From a bacterium (GTDB lineage: Bacteria > Bdellovibrionota > Bacteriovoracia > Bacteriovoracales > Bacteriovoracaceae), in the NCBI GenBank assembly GCA_030425045.1, contig JAUHVL010000004.1:158402-222401 (forward strand): DNA of 64,000 nucleotides, written 5' to 3'. A program made the translations under genes and the position numbers. Each line of letters opens with the position of its first letter. Position 1 is the first letter of the stretch. The notes beneath the pieces were generated by a model that was not told where the DNA came from, did not search any database, and saw only the letters and a program-made list of their open reading frames with translations. Positions 43,942 through 52,026 of the stretch are shown here, one piece after another.

Positions 43942-44717
43942 CGACTTTTCCTTTTAACTTCATTAAGAAGATAATAAAATTCTGGAGAGGAAGACGATTG
44001 ACCGTTAAAATCCTCAAGCCCTTGTCCCGCCAGGAACTTTTTAAAATACAATTCTTCTTCGACGACAACTCTTCTATTACTATTGAGTATTGAAAAGTCT
44101 ACAGCGTTTTTATTTTGTAATTGTATCCAATTTAAAACAGCAGACTGCTCATAGCCTGCCCTCTTCAAAGAATAAAATGATAGCTTATTTAATTCTCGCT
44201 TATATTTTAACGGTAATGTTGTTAATGAAAGAATTTCATAAATACTCATCGTACCCGTTGGTATCACAGTATTTTTTTTATAAATTCCTCTTGATGACTT
44301 AATCACCTCATAGGTTAAGGCTGCTAAGAAGAGAGACTCATTTTTAATGTAATTTTTTATCAGTCCTGACGTTATATAGATTTGCTGACCCGGCAAAGAG
44401 AAAATTATAGGCGCATCATCTTTAATGACTTTTAAGTTTATTTCCTCTTCTGTTTTTATCAATAGCTCATTATTTTTAATTAAGCGATTATGTACTTCTT
44501 TAAGATATTTTTTAGTTCTCTTTGAAAGCCTTATTAGTTTTACATTGTCACCATTCTCATAAGCATCTCCCAAACTTCTGAATTGATCTTTATAATCTTG
44601 ATCTCTCATTTCAATTTGTTTAACCAACGAGGGATAATCTTTTTTAGGAAACAAGAGACTACATGATGATGCGAAGATAACAAGGCAAACAATTTTAATA
44701 TTTAATACTTTATTCAT
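43938..44717 (-). CDS. M48-like lipoprotein with degenerate zinc motif
   Basis: This 259-residue protein has a lipoprotein signal (CLVIFASSC, Cys-19). The central part, SLPGQQIYITSGLIKNY then SLFLAALTYEVIKSSRG, follows the M48 pattern F-x-L-P-G-x-x-I-Y-V-T-x-G-L...L-A-A-V-L-G-H-E-I-G-H. However, both zinc His are replaced (Tyr-136, Lys-140) and only Glu-137 remains. Thus an M48-type fold without peptidase activity is expected, anchored in the envelope. It overlaps amgK by 4 bases; a role in the cell-wall recycling module is inferred. Confidence 0.6.
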   Translation of the reverse strand: MNKVLNIKIVCLVIFASSCSLLFPKKDYPSLVKQIEMRDQDYKDQFRSLGDAYENGDNVKLIRLSKRTKKYLKEVHNRLIKNNELLIKTEEEINLKVIKDDAPIIFSLPGQQIYITSGLIKNYIKNESLFLAALTYEVIKSSRGIYKKNTVIPTGTMSIYEILSLTTLPLKYKRELNKLSFYSLKRAGYEQSAVLNWIQLQNKNAVDFSILNSNRRVVVEEELYFKKFLAGQGLEDFNGQSSSSPEFYYLLNEVKRKSR

Positions 44718-44749
44718 TACTTAATTGCTTACTTTGATTTAATTGAATA

Positions 44750-44774
44750 AAAAAAGGCCCTCTTGCGAGGGCCT
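44750..44774 (-). terminator. Intrinsic terminator
   Basis: The minus-strand stem AGGCCCTC/GAGGGCCT has loop GCAA and is followed by a T-run. It ends transcription of the LysM lipoprotein gene that starts at 45415. Confidence 0.85.
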
Positions 44775-44803
44775 AAATATATAAAATATAAAGCTAAATT
44801 TTA

Positions 44804-45415
44804 TTACTCAGAAGCAAGCTCTCTTTCAGGTATATAGTACAGTGTAAATCCTGCAAAAATCAAATTTGGATCTTTGATCAGTGGTCTATTGTTATTATAG
44901 ATTTTTCTCCACTTTCCAGCAGTTCCATATTTATCTTCAGAAATTGTACCAAGAGTATCACCCATTTTAATTAGATATGGTAGGCCATCTGGATTCCATA
45001 CAAATGCTGATTCTGGCATATTATATCTAATTGTCATACCAGTTCTGAGTTGAGTTGAGTCAACACCGTTAAGCTCAGCGAGATCTTTCCATTTTCTGTA
45101 ATCACCATAAATTTGAAAGGCAATCATCATTAATGTTTCACCACGCTTCACAGAGTATTCTCCCATTTTTCCACTCATAATAACTGGAGAGCTATCTACA
45201 GCTTCATCAATACTTTCTTCTGCTTTTGCCATCATTTCGTCTTCATCAATTTCAGTTTCATCGATGATTAGATCCTCATCGTCTGCATCAACGATAAAAT
45301 CTGAATCCTCTTGTGCAACTTCTGAAGTATCAGAGTCTGCATCCTCTGTTTTCTTGCTTGAACACGATGTAATCGCAAGTAGCAAGCCAAGTAATAAAAT
45401 CTTAAATAGCTTCAT
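44804..45415 (-). CDS. LysM-domain lipoprotein
   Basis: This 203-residue protein has a lipoprotein signal (LLLGLLLAITSC), followed by a long acidic linker (residues about 25-80). Two LysM-type modules follow: GEYSVKRGETLMMIAFQIYG then LRTGMTIRYN, and YLIKMGDTLGTISEDKYG then LIFAGFTLYYIP. LysM binds glycan strands, so the protein likely bridges outer membrane and peptidoglycan or acts as scaffold. Monocistronic, with its own terminator. Confidence 0.9.
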   Translation of the reverse strand: MKLFKILLLGLLLAITSCSSKKTEDADSDTSEVAQEDSDFIVDADDEDLIIDETEIDEDEMMAKAEESIDEAVDSSPVIMSGKMGEYSVKRGETLMMIAFQIYGDYRKWKDLAELNGVDSTQLRTGMTIRYNMPESAFVWNPDGLPYLIKMGDTLGTISEDKYGTAGKWRKIYNNNRPLIKDPNLIFAGFTLYYIPERELASE

Positions 45416-45519
45416 TTTTGTCTCCTGATTAATTCCTATGATTAACCTATCGTCTTTCCTTCTATACAGTTTAATTTTTTTCGCAAAATAAACAAAAATG
45501 TTCTAGAATGGGAAAAGAA

Positions 45520-45539
45520 TGCTCCTTTTTTCCGGAGCA
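45520..45539 (+). other. Leader hairpin before the envelope-protein gene
   Basis: TGCTCC and GGAGCA form a 6-bp stem around TTTTTTCC; the right arm contains the GGAG that could act as ribosome site, although it is 18 bases from the ATG at 45557. A possible structured leader; function inferred only. Confidence 0.25.
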
Positions 45540-45556
45540 AATTAGTCAGAGATTTT

Positions 45557-46546
45557 ATGAAATTTTTTTTAATTCTTTTCTTTTTTTTCAGTTATAACGG
45601 GCTAATTCATGGCCAGTCAGTAACTGACCTTATTCGTGGGGAAGATAATAGCCTGACTGAAAACCTTACGAGTGAAACAATCGAGAAAGTAAGTGGTTCT
45701 CGAAGAATTTTAGTAATCACAAATAATAATTCATCATTTGATCGTGGCGACTTTGTCACTTTAGTTTTAGCTAACGAGCTCGCAGTCAGAGGCTTGGTTG
45801 CAAAACTTGATCAACAAAAAGCCGCTTTCAAAATTACCAAAATTTATTCCATTCCTCTGTGGAAAACAATAAGAGATGGTATTGAAGTCAAAGTAATCCG
45901 TGGTGATGATAGTTACTTCAATAAAAAAGATGATGAAGAAGATGCCAATGCTCTTGCCGACAGCAGCGCCATTCAATCCGAAGAAGATTTGTATAACAAT
46001 ACGACTCTTCTCGAAGAAGATGTTGTCATTGAAGATAAATCAAAAAGAGTTATTCAAACTGATAATGTTGTGACTTTAAATTATGGTTTTCTTACCGCTC
46101 AAGATACTGCAGGTGAATCAACGAACTACACTCACCCTAATTTAAACTGGATGTATCAACTTCAAGATAATATCTGGGGAGAATTTGGCCTTGGGTTTAA
46201 CAATGTCAATGATTACCCAACGGCTGGTTTAACAACAACTCTTGCAAGTTATACCTTCAGAGTTAAGTATGCTTTTGCTACTCCATTTTTTACTTACACT
46301 TTACCCTATGTTGGTTTTCAAATTCGAAAGGCTTCAAGTGAAAGCGCTGGTGTGAGAGCCGATGGTGAATCTACCTCTGATCCAACAGATGCCGACCTTG
46401 CAAACGAAGTTGCCCTAGTTGAAGCACTCGAAGAAAATCAAGTCGTCTTTGGTGTCACAATTTTGAAAAGGCTTGTACCTGGCTGGTTCGCAAGACTAGA
46501 CCTTGGTACAGATATTATAAATCTAGGGATTGGTCTTGAATTTTAG
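45557..46546 (+). CDS. Envelope protein with beta-barrel-like C-terminus
   Basis: This 329-residue protein has a signal peptide (MKFFLILFFFFSYNGLIHG). The first 150 residues include FVTLVLANELAVRGLVAKL and an acidic linker. The second half has many alternating strands (NIWGEFGLGFNN, YTFRVKYAFATPFFTYTLPYVG-like, FARLDLGTDIINLGIGLEF), and the final Phe is typical of outer-membrane barrels. It probably sits in the outer membrane. It overlaps the small lipoprotein downstream by 11 bases. Confidence 0.65.
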   Translation: MKFFLILFFFFSYNGLIHGQSVTDLIRGEDNSLTENLTSETIEKVSGSRRILVITNNNSSFDRGDFVTLVLANELAVRGLVAKLDQQKAAFKITKIYSIPLWKTIRDGIEVKVIRGDDSYFNKKDDEEDANALADSSAIQSEEDLYNNTTLLEEDVVIEDKSKRVIQTDNVVTLNYGFLTAQDTAGESTNYTHPNLNWMYQLQDNIWGEFGLGFNNVNDYPTAGLTTTLASYTFRVKYAFATPFFTYTLPYVGFQIRKASSESAGVRADGESTSDPTDADLANEVALVEALEENQVVFGVTILKRLVPGWFARLDLGTDIINLGIGLEF

Positions 46547-46721
46547 ATCAATCATTTTTTCATTTTCTTTTTTTCTCTTATTGGGATGTGGTGTTAAGTC
46601 AGATCCCATCCCTCCTGAGGGCACCGCTCTCCCTTCCATCGTAGAGCAATACGTCGGTAAAGATCTCGATGATATAAAAAAAGAGGAAGAGGAAAAAAAG
46701 AAAAAAGAAGATAAACAATAA
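46536..46721 (+). CDS. Tiny lipoprotein (LptM/YifL-like sequence)
   Basis: This is a 61-residue protein from TTG 46536, 6 bases after AGGGAT; TTG 46530 is an alternative. The lipobox FFLLLGC is followed by GVKSDPIPPEGTALP, similar to the CG-x-K...P-P start of LptM/YifL-type lipoproteins that sit on LPS-transport barrels. The tail is a Lys/Glu helix. It overlaps the barrel-like gene upstream by 11 bases, suggesting a matched pair, and folK follows 6 bases later. Similarity to LptM is from pattern only. Confidence 0.6.
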   Translation: MNFRSIIFSFSFFLLLGCGVKSDPIPPEGTALPSIVEQYVGKDLDDIKKEEEEKKKKEDKQ

Positions 46722-46727
46722 GTTTTT

Positions 46728-47201
46728 ATGTCTTTAGTTTTATCAACTGGTACTAATCTTGGCAGCCGTGAACAAAATCTACTTGATGCAAAAAGTAGAC
46801 TTGAAAATTATTTTAAACTGATAGCTTGTAGCAATATTTACCAATCTCCAGCTGTCGACTATCTCGATCAACCAGACTTTTTAAATCAAGTCCTAGAATT
46901 TGAATTACCAAATGAGCAAAAGCCTGAAAGTGTTTTACGAACAATCTTAGAAATTGAATTAGAAATGGGAAGAAGACGAGATATTCCCAAAGGCCCCCGA
47001 ACCTTAGACATAGATATTTTATTTTGGGGCTTAGATAAATTTAAGGAGCCCAACCTAACCATCCCTCACCCAAGGTTATTTGAGAGAAGTTTTATTGTTA
47101 AGCCACTTTTCGAATTACCTTTTGCAGCAACGTTAAAAAATCATTTTCAATTTCCTAAAGCTTTTTCAAATACAGCCGAAATCTTCTCTTCCAACGCATA
47201 G
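46728..47201 (+). CDS. folK: 2-amino-4-hydroxy-6-hydroxymethyldihydropteridine pyrophosphokinase
   Basis: This 157-residue HPPK transfers pyrophosphate from ATP to hydroxymethyldihydropterin in folate synthesis. The sequence has STGTNLGSREQNL, IYQSPAVDYLDQPDFLNQVL, LEIELEMGRRRD, the signature GPRTLDIDILF, and IPHPRLFERSFIVKPLFEL. Length is standard. There is no clear ribosome site, and the start lies 6 bases after the small lipoprotein gene, so it may depend on coupling. Confidence 0.95.
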   Translation: MSLVLSTGTNLGSREQNLLDAKSRLENYFKLIACSNIYQSPAVDYLDQPDFLNQVLEFELPNEQKPESVLRTILEIELEMGRRRDIPKGPRTLDIDILFWGLDKFKEPNLTIPHPRLFERSFIVKPLFELPFAATLKNHFQFPKAFSNTAEIFSSNA

Positions 47202-47221
47202 CTATAACATGGGAGATGTCA

Positions 47222-47250
47222 TTGTAATGGCTATTTGAATGCTATATAAT
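47222..47250 (+). promoter_or_regulatory. Strong housekeeping-type promoter of etfBA
   Basis: TTGTAA (47222-47227), a 17-base spacer and a perfect TATAAT (47245-47250) lie upstream of the etfB start at 47309. The 5' leader would be about 50 bases and includes TTAGGAG near the start codon. Confidence 0.75.
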
Positions 47251-47308
47251 CCCTTAGCGTTCTTCTTTGACAAGAAAAAACCAAACGCCTTTCACATTAG
47301 GAGTTTAA

Positions 47309-48097
47309 ATGAATATTTTTGTTTGTATTAAGCAGGTCCCTGATACAGAGACCAAAATTACCCCAAACGATGACGGAAGTTTTATTGAAACGAATTCAAT
47401 AAAATGGATCATGAATCCATACGATGAATTTGCAGTTGAACAAGCTCTATTACATAAAGCTGCTGCAGGTGATTCTACTGTTACCGTTGTTAGAGTTGGT
47501 GGAGTAAAAGATTCAGAAGCATTAAGAACAGCAATGGCCATGGGCGCTGATGAAGCAATCCTTGTCGAAGCAGAAGATAATCTCGATTCTTACTGTACTG
47601 CCAAAGCACTAAAACTAGCGATTGAAAAATCTGGAAAGACACCTGATCTTATTTTAACAGGTAAACAAGCAATTGATGACGACTGTCTTCAAGTTCCACA
47701 ACTCTTAGCTCAAATGCTAGAGCTTCCCTCTGTTTCTGTTGTCGTTGGATTCGAAGCGAATGGAAATAAGTTAACTCTAAAAAGAGAAATTGAAGGTGGA
47801 GCTATTGAAGTTTACGAAGTCGATACTCCTTGTGTAGTAGCTTGTAACAAAGGACTCAATTCTCCTCGTTATGCTTCACTGCCAGGTATTATGAAAGCTA
47901 AAAAGAAACCTCTCACTCAACACTCACTAGCTGATCTTGGAATTACAGATGCAGACAGAAGAGTTGTTTACAGTGATTTTCAACTACCACCTGAAAAGCC
48001 ACCAGGTAAGAAGTTTGAAGCTATGGATGAAGGCCAAGTAGACTCTGTTGTTAAAGAAGTTATTGGTCTCCTAAGAAACGAAGCTAAAGTTATTTAA
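47309..48097 (+). CDS. etfB: Electron transfer flavoprotein beta subunit
   Basis: This 262-residue protein starts MNIFVCIKQVPDTETK. It has IMNPYDEFAVEQAL, a GGVKDSEALRTAMAMGADEAILV segment and the family signature LTGKQAIDDDCLQVPQLLAQ, with the C-terminal KPLTQHSLADLGI region. Forms a heterodimer with EtfA, binding AMP and moving electrons from acyl-CoA dehydrogenases. TTAGGAG precedes the ATG and etfA follows 14 bases later. Confidence 0.97.
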   Translation: MNIFVCIKQVPDTETKITPNDDGSFIETNSIKWIMNPYDEFAVEQALLHKAAAGDSTVTVVRVGGVKDSEALRTAMAMGADEAILVEAEDNLDSYCTAKALKLAIEKSGKTPDLILTGKQAIDDDCLQVPQLLAQMLELPSVSVVVGFEANGNKLTLKREIEGGAIEVYEVDTPCVVACNKGLNSPRYASLPGIMKAKKKPLTQHSLADLGITDADRRVVYSDFQLPPEKPPGKKFEAMDEGQVDSVVKEVIGLLRNEAKVI

Positions 48098-48111
48098 GAA
48101 AGGAATTAGTA

Positions 48112-49071
48112 ATGGCAAAAGTATTAGTATTTACAGAAACTACCGGTGATTCCGTAAAATCAGTAACCTTAGAAATTCTAGGGAAATTAGCAGGTCATGA
48201 TATCGATGTTTGTGCAATTGGTGACATTCCTGCAGAAGGGACAAAAAAACTTGCAGAGTATGGTGCCGCCAATGTTCATACGTTAAAAGGAAGTGGACTA
48301 GATAATTATTCACCTGAAGGTTATGCCAACGCACTTCAAGGTTTTATCTCATCAAACGGATATGATTTTGTTTTCGCTGGTTCAACGTCACTAGGTAAAG
48401 ACTTATTTCCTAGAGTTGCTGGTATGTTTGATGCCGGTATGGTTAGTGAAGTTACTAACTTTTTATTTGAAGGTGATAATTTTTCAGGAACAAGACCATT
48501 ATTTGCTGGTAAATGTTTAGCAAAGGTTACAGTTCAAGGACCTAAGCCACATTTTGTAACCGTTAGACCAAATGCACTTGGACTTCCTGATACACCTAGC
48601 GCAGGAGCAGGAAATGCTGCTGACGCATCAGTAGACCCGGGAACGATGAGAGCAATCGTTAAAGAAATTATTAAAGGTGCTTCGGAAAAAGTTGACCTCA
48701 CTGAAGCAAACGTAATTGTTTCTGGTGGTAGAGCAATGAAGAATGCTGAAAACTTTAAAATTCTCGATGAGCTAGCAGAAACAATTGGAGCTACCGTTGG
48801 TGCCTCTCGTGCCGCTGTTGATTCAGGTTATGCACCTCATGCGATGCAAGTAGGACAAACGGGTAAAACTGTTGCTCCTTCGCTTTATATTGCTTGTGGA
48901 ATTTCTGGAGCTATCCAGCACTTAGCAGGAATGAGAACGTCAAAGATTATCGTTGCTATTAATACTGATCCAGATGCTCCAATCTTTACTAAAGCTGATT
49001 ACGGAATTGTAGGAGATCTTTTTCAAGTTGTTCCTGCAATGACAAAAGAATTTAAAGCACTTTTAGGATAA
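48112..49071 (+). CDS. etfA: Electron transfer flavoprotein alpha subunit
   Basis: This 319-residue protein has an N-terminal domain (KVLVFTETTGDSVKSV, FVFAGSTSLGKDLFPRVAG) and a C-terminal FAD domain with the signature SRAAVDSGYAPHAMQVGQTG, then YIACGISGAIQHLAGM and VAINTDPDAPIFTKADYGIVGD. The pair carries electrons between acyl-CoA dehydrogenases and the quinone pool. A bidirectional terminator follows 26 bases after the stop. Confidence 0.97.
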   Translation: MAKVLVFTETTGDSVKSVTLEILGKLAGHDIDVCAIGDIPAEGTKKLAEYGAANVHTLKGSGLDNYSPEGYANALQGFISSNGYDFVFAGSTSLGKDLFPRVAGMFDAGMVSEVTNFLFEGDNFSGTRPLFAGKCLAKVTVQGPKPHFVTVRPNALGLPDTPSAGAGNAADASVDPGTMRAIVKEIIKGASEKVDLTEANVIVSGGRAMKNAENFKILDELAETIGATVGASRAAVDSGYAPHAMQVGQTGKTVAPSLYIACGISGAIQHLAGMRTSKIIVAINTDPDAPIFTKADYGIVGDLFQVVPAMTKEFKALLG

Positions 49072-49097
49072 TTTTTTAAGAGAAATTTAATAAAAAG

Positions 49098-49123
49098 AAA
49101 GGGCCCAACAAGGGCCCTTTTTT
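49098..49123. terminator. Bidirectional intrinsic terminator
   Basis: AAAGGGCCC and GGGCCCTTT form a 9-bp stem with a 5-base loop, and further Ts follow. It separates etfBA from the convergent histone gene and could serve both. Confidence 0.9.
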
Positions 49124-49149
49124 ATATTCAAAACTTGTAAATATTTTTA

Positions 49150-49371
49150 CTAAGCCATGATGTCGTGAGGACGAATAGTTTTTCTACCATTAGCTTCACA
49201 TCTCTTTTGAGCTTGATCTACTAACCAGTACATATACTCATTCATTGCATCTAATGTATCAGATGAAACATTAAAAGTTTTCTTTCCTGATCCCTTAAGG
49301 GCAGCTTTTAACTTTGATCCTACTACTAGTGTTTCTTTTGCTTTACCACGACTTGCTTTTTTCTTCGCCAT
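49150..49371 (-). CDS. Bacterial histone-fold DNA-binding protein
   Basis: This 73-residue protein has a basic, disordered tail (MAKKKASRGKAKETLVV) followed by a single histone fold. Helix 1 is SKLKAALKGSG, then comes the central long helix SSDTLDAMNEYMYWLVDQAQKR, the loop CEANGRKTIRP and a very short last helix (HDIMA). The NGRKTIRPHDI loop matches histone loop 2 and corresponds to the GRKT...DI of the Bdellovibrio bacteriovorus histone Bd0055, a major chromatin protein that binds DNA as a dimer with edge-on contacts. The last helix is shorter than in archaeal histones. GGAGG precedes the ATG and a good promoter lies upstream, compatible with high expression. The Cys in loop 2 is unusual. 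Confidence 0.82.
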   Translation of the reverse strand: MAKKKASRGKAKETLVVGSKLKAALKGSGKKTFNVSSDTLDAMNEYMYWLVDQAQKRCEANGRKTIRPHDIMA

Positions 49372-49459
49372 TGCGATCCTCCAAAATGATAGTTGATTAA
49401 CGTGATGATAAGAATAAGAAATTACGAATTTGTTTGTCTATTTCTTTTTACTGAAAAAA

Positions 49460-49489
49460 CTATAGTCAGACTTTGTTAAGTACCGTCAA
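49460..49489 (-). promoter_or_regulatory. Probable promoter of the histone gene
   Basis: On the minus strand TTGACG (49484-49489) and TATAGT (49460-49465), with a preceding TG in the extended position, lie about 90 bases before the histone start. The 18-base spacer is one base longer than ideal. Confidence 0.5.
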
Positions 49490-49523
49490 AATTTTAGACA
49501 AAATATCCTTTTTTTATTGGCAC

Positions 49524-49539
49524 TAAATATCAATATTTA
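49524..49539. promoter_or_regulatory. Palindrome in the divergent promoter region
   Basis: TAAATAT and ATATTTA form a perfect 7-bp inverted repeat with a 2-base gap, in the 257-base divergent region between the histone gene and the gene at 49629. A dimeric regulator or the histone itself might bind; untested. Confidence 0.3.
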
Positions 49540-49628
49540 GCTCTTATTCTCTTAAGTAACGCCCCAGAATTACCGATAAATTTACTAAACTACCCAGAAT
49601 CATCTCGAAACTGGTTAAAAATAGTATT

Positions 49629-51428
49629 ATGACTTTGAGAACTAAGTTTATATATTTCGTAATTTTTGCTTCGTTTATTCTTATCGAGCTTTCTCTTCGT
49701 GCGGAAAACGAACTACCAGAGGGAACTTTTACCGAAGTTGGTGGTAACCCAAATGATGTCGATGATGATCAACAACAGCAGCAGGAAGAACAAGGCGAAC
49801 AACCAGAAAGAACGGGACAAATTGGAACTCTAGAAAAATTTATTGATGAGATTCCCGAAGTAAATCAGGCCTACCAAGAATGTAACGTCGATCAACCTCC
49901 AATTACAGGTGGTCTTGGAAATTGTATTTGGGAGCGTCTTGGACAAATCGATCAAAGCATCCAAGAGCGTATCACCAATAGTTTGGCCGAAGCAGAATCT
50001 GAAACAAGTGATGGTAGAAGAATTGCGGGATTTGAAAGAAACGATCTTTCAACCGCAGCTCAAACCTCTGACTCTGTTACCAGAGCTTTTGGCGATCTTA
50101 TGCATAAAAGAATGAAAGAAATTATTTTTGGCGATGCCGAAAAAGCAGAAGCAATTTATGACCATACCAAGTTTAATGAAATCTATCGTTCACAGCTTGG
50201 TAAAAACCTAACAGAAAGTATTGCTGCTTTTTGCCTTAACGTTAAATACGACAGTCCAAAAGACGGAGAAACCTGGGTAAGTGAAGACTGTGCTACACGT
50301 GGAGGCGGTAATATCACTTGCGCTAAATATCCAACACTCTCACGAGATTTTGAACCAAATAAACAAGCCAACAAAGACTTACTTAAAGATCCCGCTAGGC
50401 ACCAAGAAGCTGAAGAAAAGTTTAATGATTGTTCCAAATTTATCGCCAACACATGTTCACATGGCTCAAGAAGAGCTGCTCAAGAAGCCTGTGGCGTTGT
50501 AAGACATCTTAAAAATACCAAACAAGCTCTTTTACAGCTTGATCAAATTGATGAGCAATGGGCGCAAAGGAGAGAAAGCGCAACAGCACAAGGCTTTGAT
50601 ATAGGAAAAAGACCAGAAGATTTTAAAGTTGATGATATTGTTAATGTTGCCTCTGGGGAAGTCGACTCTGAAGAAGTTAACGAAGCTGACCAAGCCAGAA
50701 GAGATCGTGCACAAGAATGTGCCGATGCAGGAGACCCTGAAGGCTGTGCAGAATTTACGATTACTCAAGAAAATAAAGATCGAATGTTATCGGAATACAC
50801 GATTCGTAAAGAAGCTCAATATCAGCGTCTTAAAAAAGAGCTTGAAGAAAATGGTGAGGATGCTGCAAGAATGTACCTAGCTGAAGAGGGCCTAACAGAA
50901 GAACAAATCGATCAAATCATCAATGATCCCCGCAGAAATATCGTTGAAGAAATTAGACAACGTTACGAAAGCGAAAAAAATAATCTTATCAATAGTTTAA
51001 AAGATCGGCTTAATGAGCAACAAGCAACTGATCCCGATAGTCCTTTTGCTCAAAGAGAAGCATCTGCTTTTTTCAATACTATGGCACAACAAAGTCGGGC
51101 CGATGAAATTAAAGAAGTTATTCATTATTCAAACGTTGTTTCATCTTTCTTTAGAGTATGTGCCGCTGGAATGAGTGCAGATGATTGCCGTAATGACGAC
51201 TCAAGAAGAAACACAGCAGCTCTCAGAAGAGAGCTCGAAAATAGCTTTTTTAGTCCAGACAACGCTTCAGGAAGAGATCCTTCTTCTACCGTCGGTGGTT
51301 ATAATCAAGATGAATTTCAAGGTTTAAGTGAACTTGCCGATGGCGGTAGCGGTGATGATGAAACCAAGAACCTTGAGATCGATGAGATTAATAATCTTTT
51401 GTATGATCTAAGTAGTAACGGTCCCTAA
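49629..51428 (+). CDS. Large secreted, Cys-containing helical protein of unknown function
   Basis: This 599-residue protein has a signal/anchor segment (MTLRTKFIYFVIFASFILIELSLRAENE begins the protein; hydrophobic core residues 7-24). After a Gln/Glu-rich stretch (residues 48-62), the mature part is mostly helical, with many charged and Gln residues and about 12 Cys in the middle (ESIAAFCLNVKY, NDCSKFIANTC, AAQEACGVVR, RVCAAGMSADDC). A coiled-coil-like segment lies around 400-480. The C-terminal region is Asp/Gly/Ser-rich. I do not recognise a family; size and composition suggest a periplasmic or surface structural protein. No terminator separates it from the convergent gene. Confidence 0.75.
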   Translation: MTLRTKFIYFVIFASFILIELSLRAENELPEGTFTEVGGNPNDVDDDQQQQQEEQGEQPERTGQIGTLEKFIDEIPEVNQAYQECNVDQPPITGGLGNCIWERLGQIDQSIQERITNSLAEAESETSDGRRIAGFERNDLSTAAQTSDSVTRAFGDLMHKRMKEIIFGDAEKAEAIYDHTKFNEIYRSQLGKNLTESIAAFCLNVKYDSPKDGETWVSEDCATRGGGNITCAKYPTLSRDFEPNKQANKDLLKDPARHQEAEEKFNDCSKFIANTCSHGSRRAAQEACGVVRHLKNTKQALLQLDQIDEQWAQRRESATAQGFDIGKRPEDFKVDDIVNVASGEVDSEEVNEADQARRDRAQECADAGDPEGCAEFTITQENKDRMLSEYTIRKEAQYQRLKKELEENGEDAARMYLAEEGLTEEQIDQIINDPRRNIVEEIRQRYESEKNNLINSLKDRLNEQQATDPDSPFAQREASAFFNTMAQQSRADEIKEVIHYSNVVSSFFRVCAAGMSADDCRNDDSRRNTAALRRELENSFFSPDNASGRDPSSTVGGYNQDEFQGLSELADGGSGDDETKNLEIDEINNLLYDLSSNGP

Positions 51429-51433
51429 TTTCA

Positions 51434-51997
51434 TTACAACATTCTAATACAGCTATTCATACTTAAATCACTACTAATATAAGTGTCATTGCTTGATTCA
51501 TAGAGATAAAACTTTGAGCTATCAAATGCACTGGCATAACAGGTTTTACCATTGGTGCTTTTTTCTACAATCGACAAGCAAACATTTAAATCAAGGTTAA
51601 CTCCCAGACTTTTATCATGCTTAATACTTAAAAGCTGGTAACCTTCAAAGGCACTTTTACTACAAACAAAGTCATGATTGCCCTTCTCAACAAGCTTTAA
51701 GCAGTCATCTTCTGAAATTCCAATACCGATCCCAACTCTTTCATCACCGTTTATAAGATAGTATTTATTATCGTAGTTTTTCTGGCAAGAGAGCATCAAT
51801 CTTTTTAGGCCTAAAAGTTGATCTAAGGATTTTTCAAGCTCATTATAATTAAGCTCATTGTTTATATCAGCATTAATCTTTGTGAATAATTGTGAAATCT
51901 TATTGTATACTCTTTCTTTTGTATTAGACTCACTATGAGAAAAACCATTGATCGAAAAAAGTACAATAACGAGGAAACTAAAACTTTTCATCATCAC
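51434..51997 (-). CDS. Secreted Cys-rich protein of unknown function
   Basis: This 187-residue protein begins with up to three consecutive start codons (GTG ATG ATG at 51997-51989); the signal peptide is SFSFLVIVLFSINGFSHS. The mature part has about nine Cys in repeated patterns: KYYLINGDERVGIGIG.EDDC, then FEGYQLLSIKHDKSLGVNLDLNVC and KFYLYESSNDTYISSDLSMNSC. It reads as three copies of a small motif ending in Cys-L. A disulfide-rich repeat domain is likely. No family recognised. Confidence 0.7.
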   Translation of the reverse strand: MMMKSFSFLVIVLFSINGFSHSESNTKERVYNKISQLFTKINADINNELNYNELEKSLDQLLGLKRLMLSCQKNYDNKYYLINGDERVGIGIGISEDDCLKLVEKGNHDFVCSKSAFEGYQLLSIKHDKSLGVNLDLNVCLSIVEKSTNGKTCYASAFDSSKFYLYESSNDTYISSDLSMNSCIRML

Positions 51998-52026
51998 TCC
52001 ATATTATTTAAATTTTTAAATTATTC

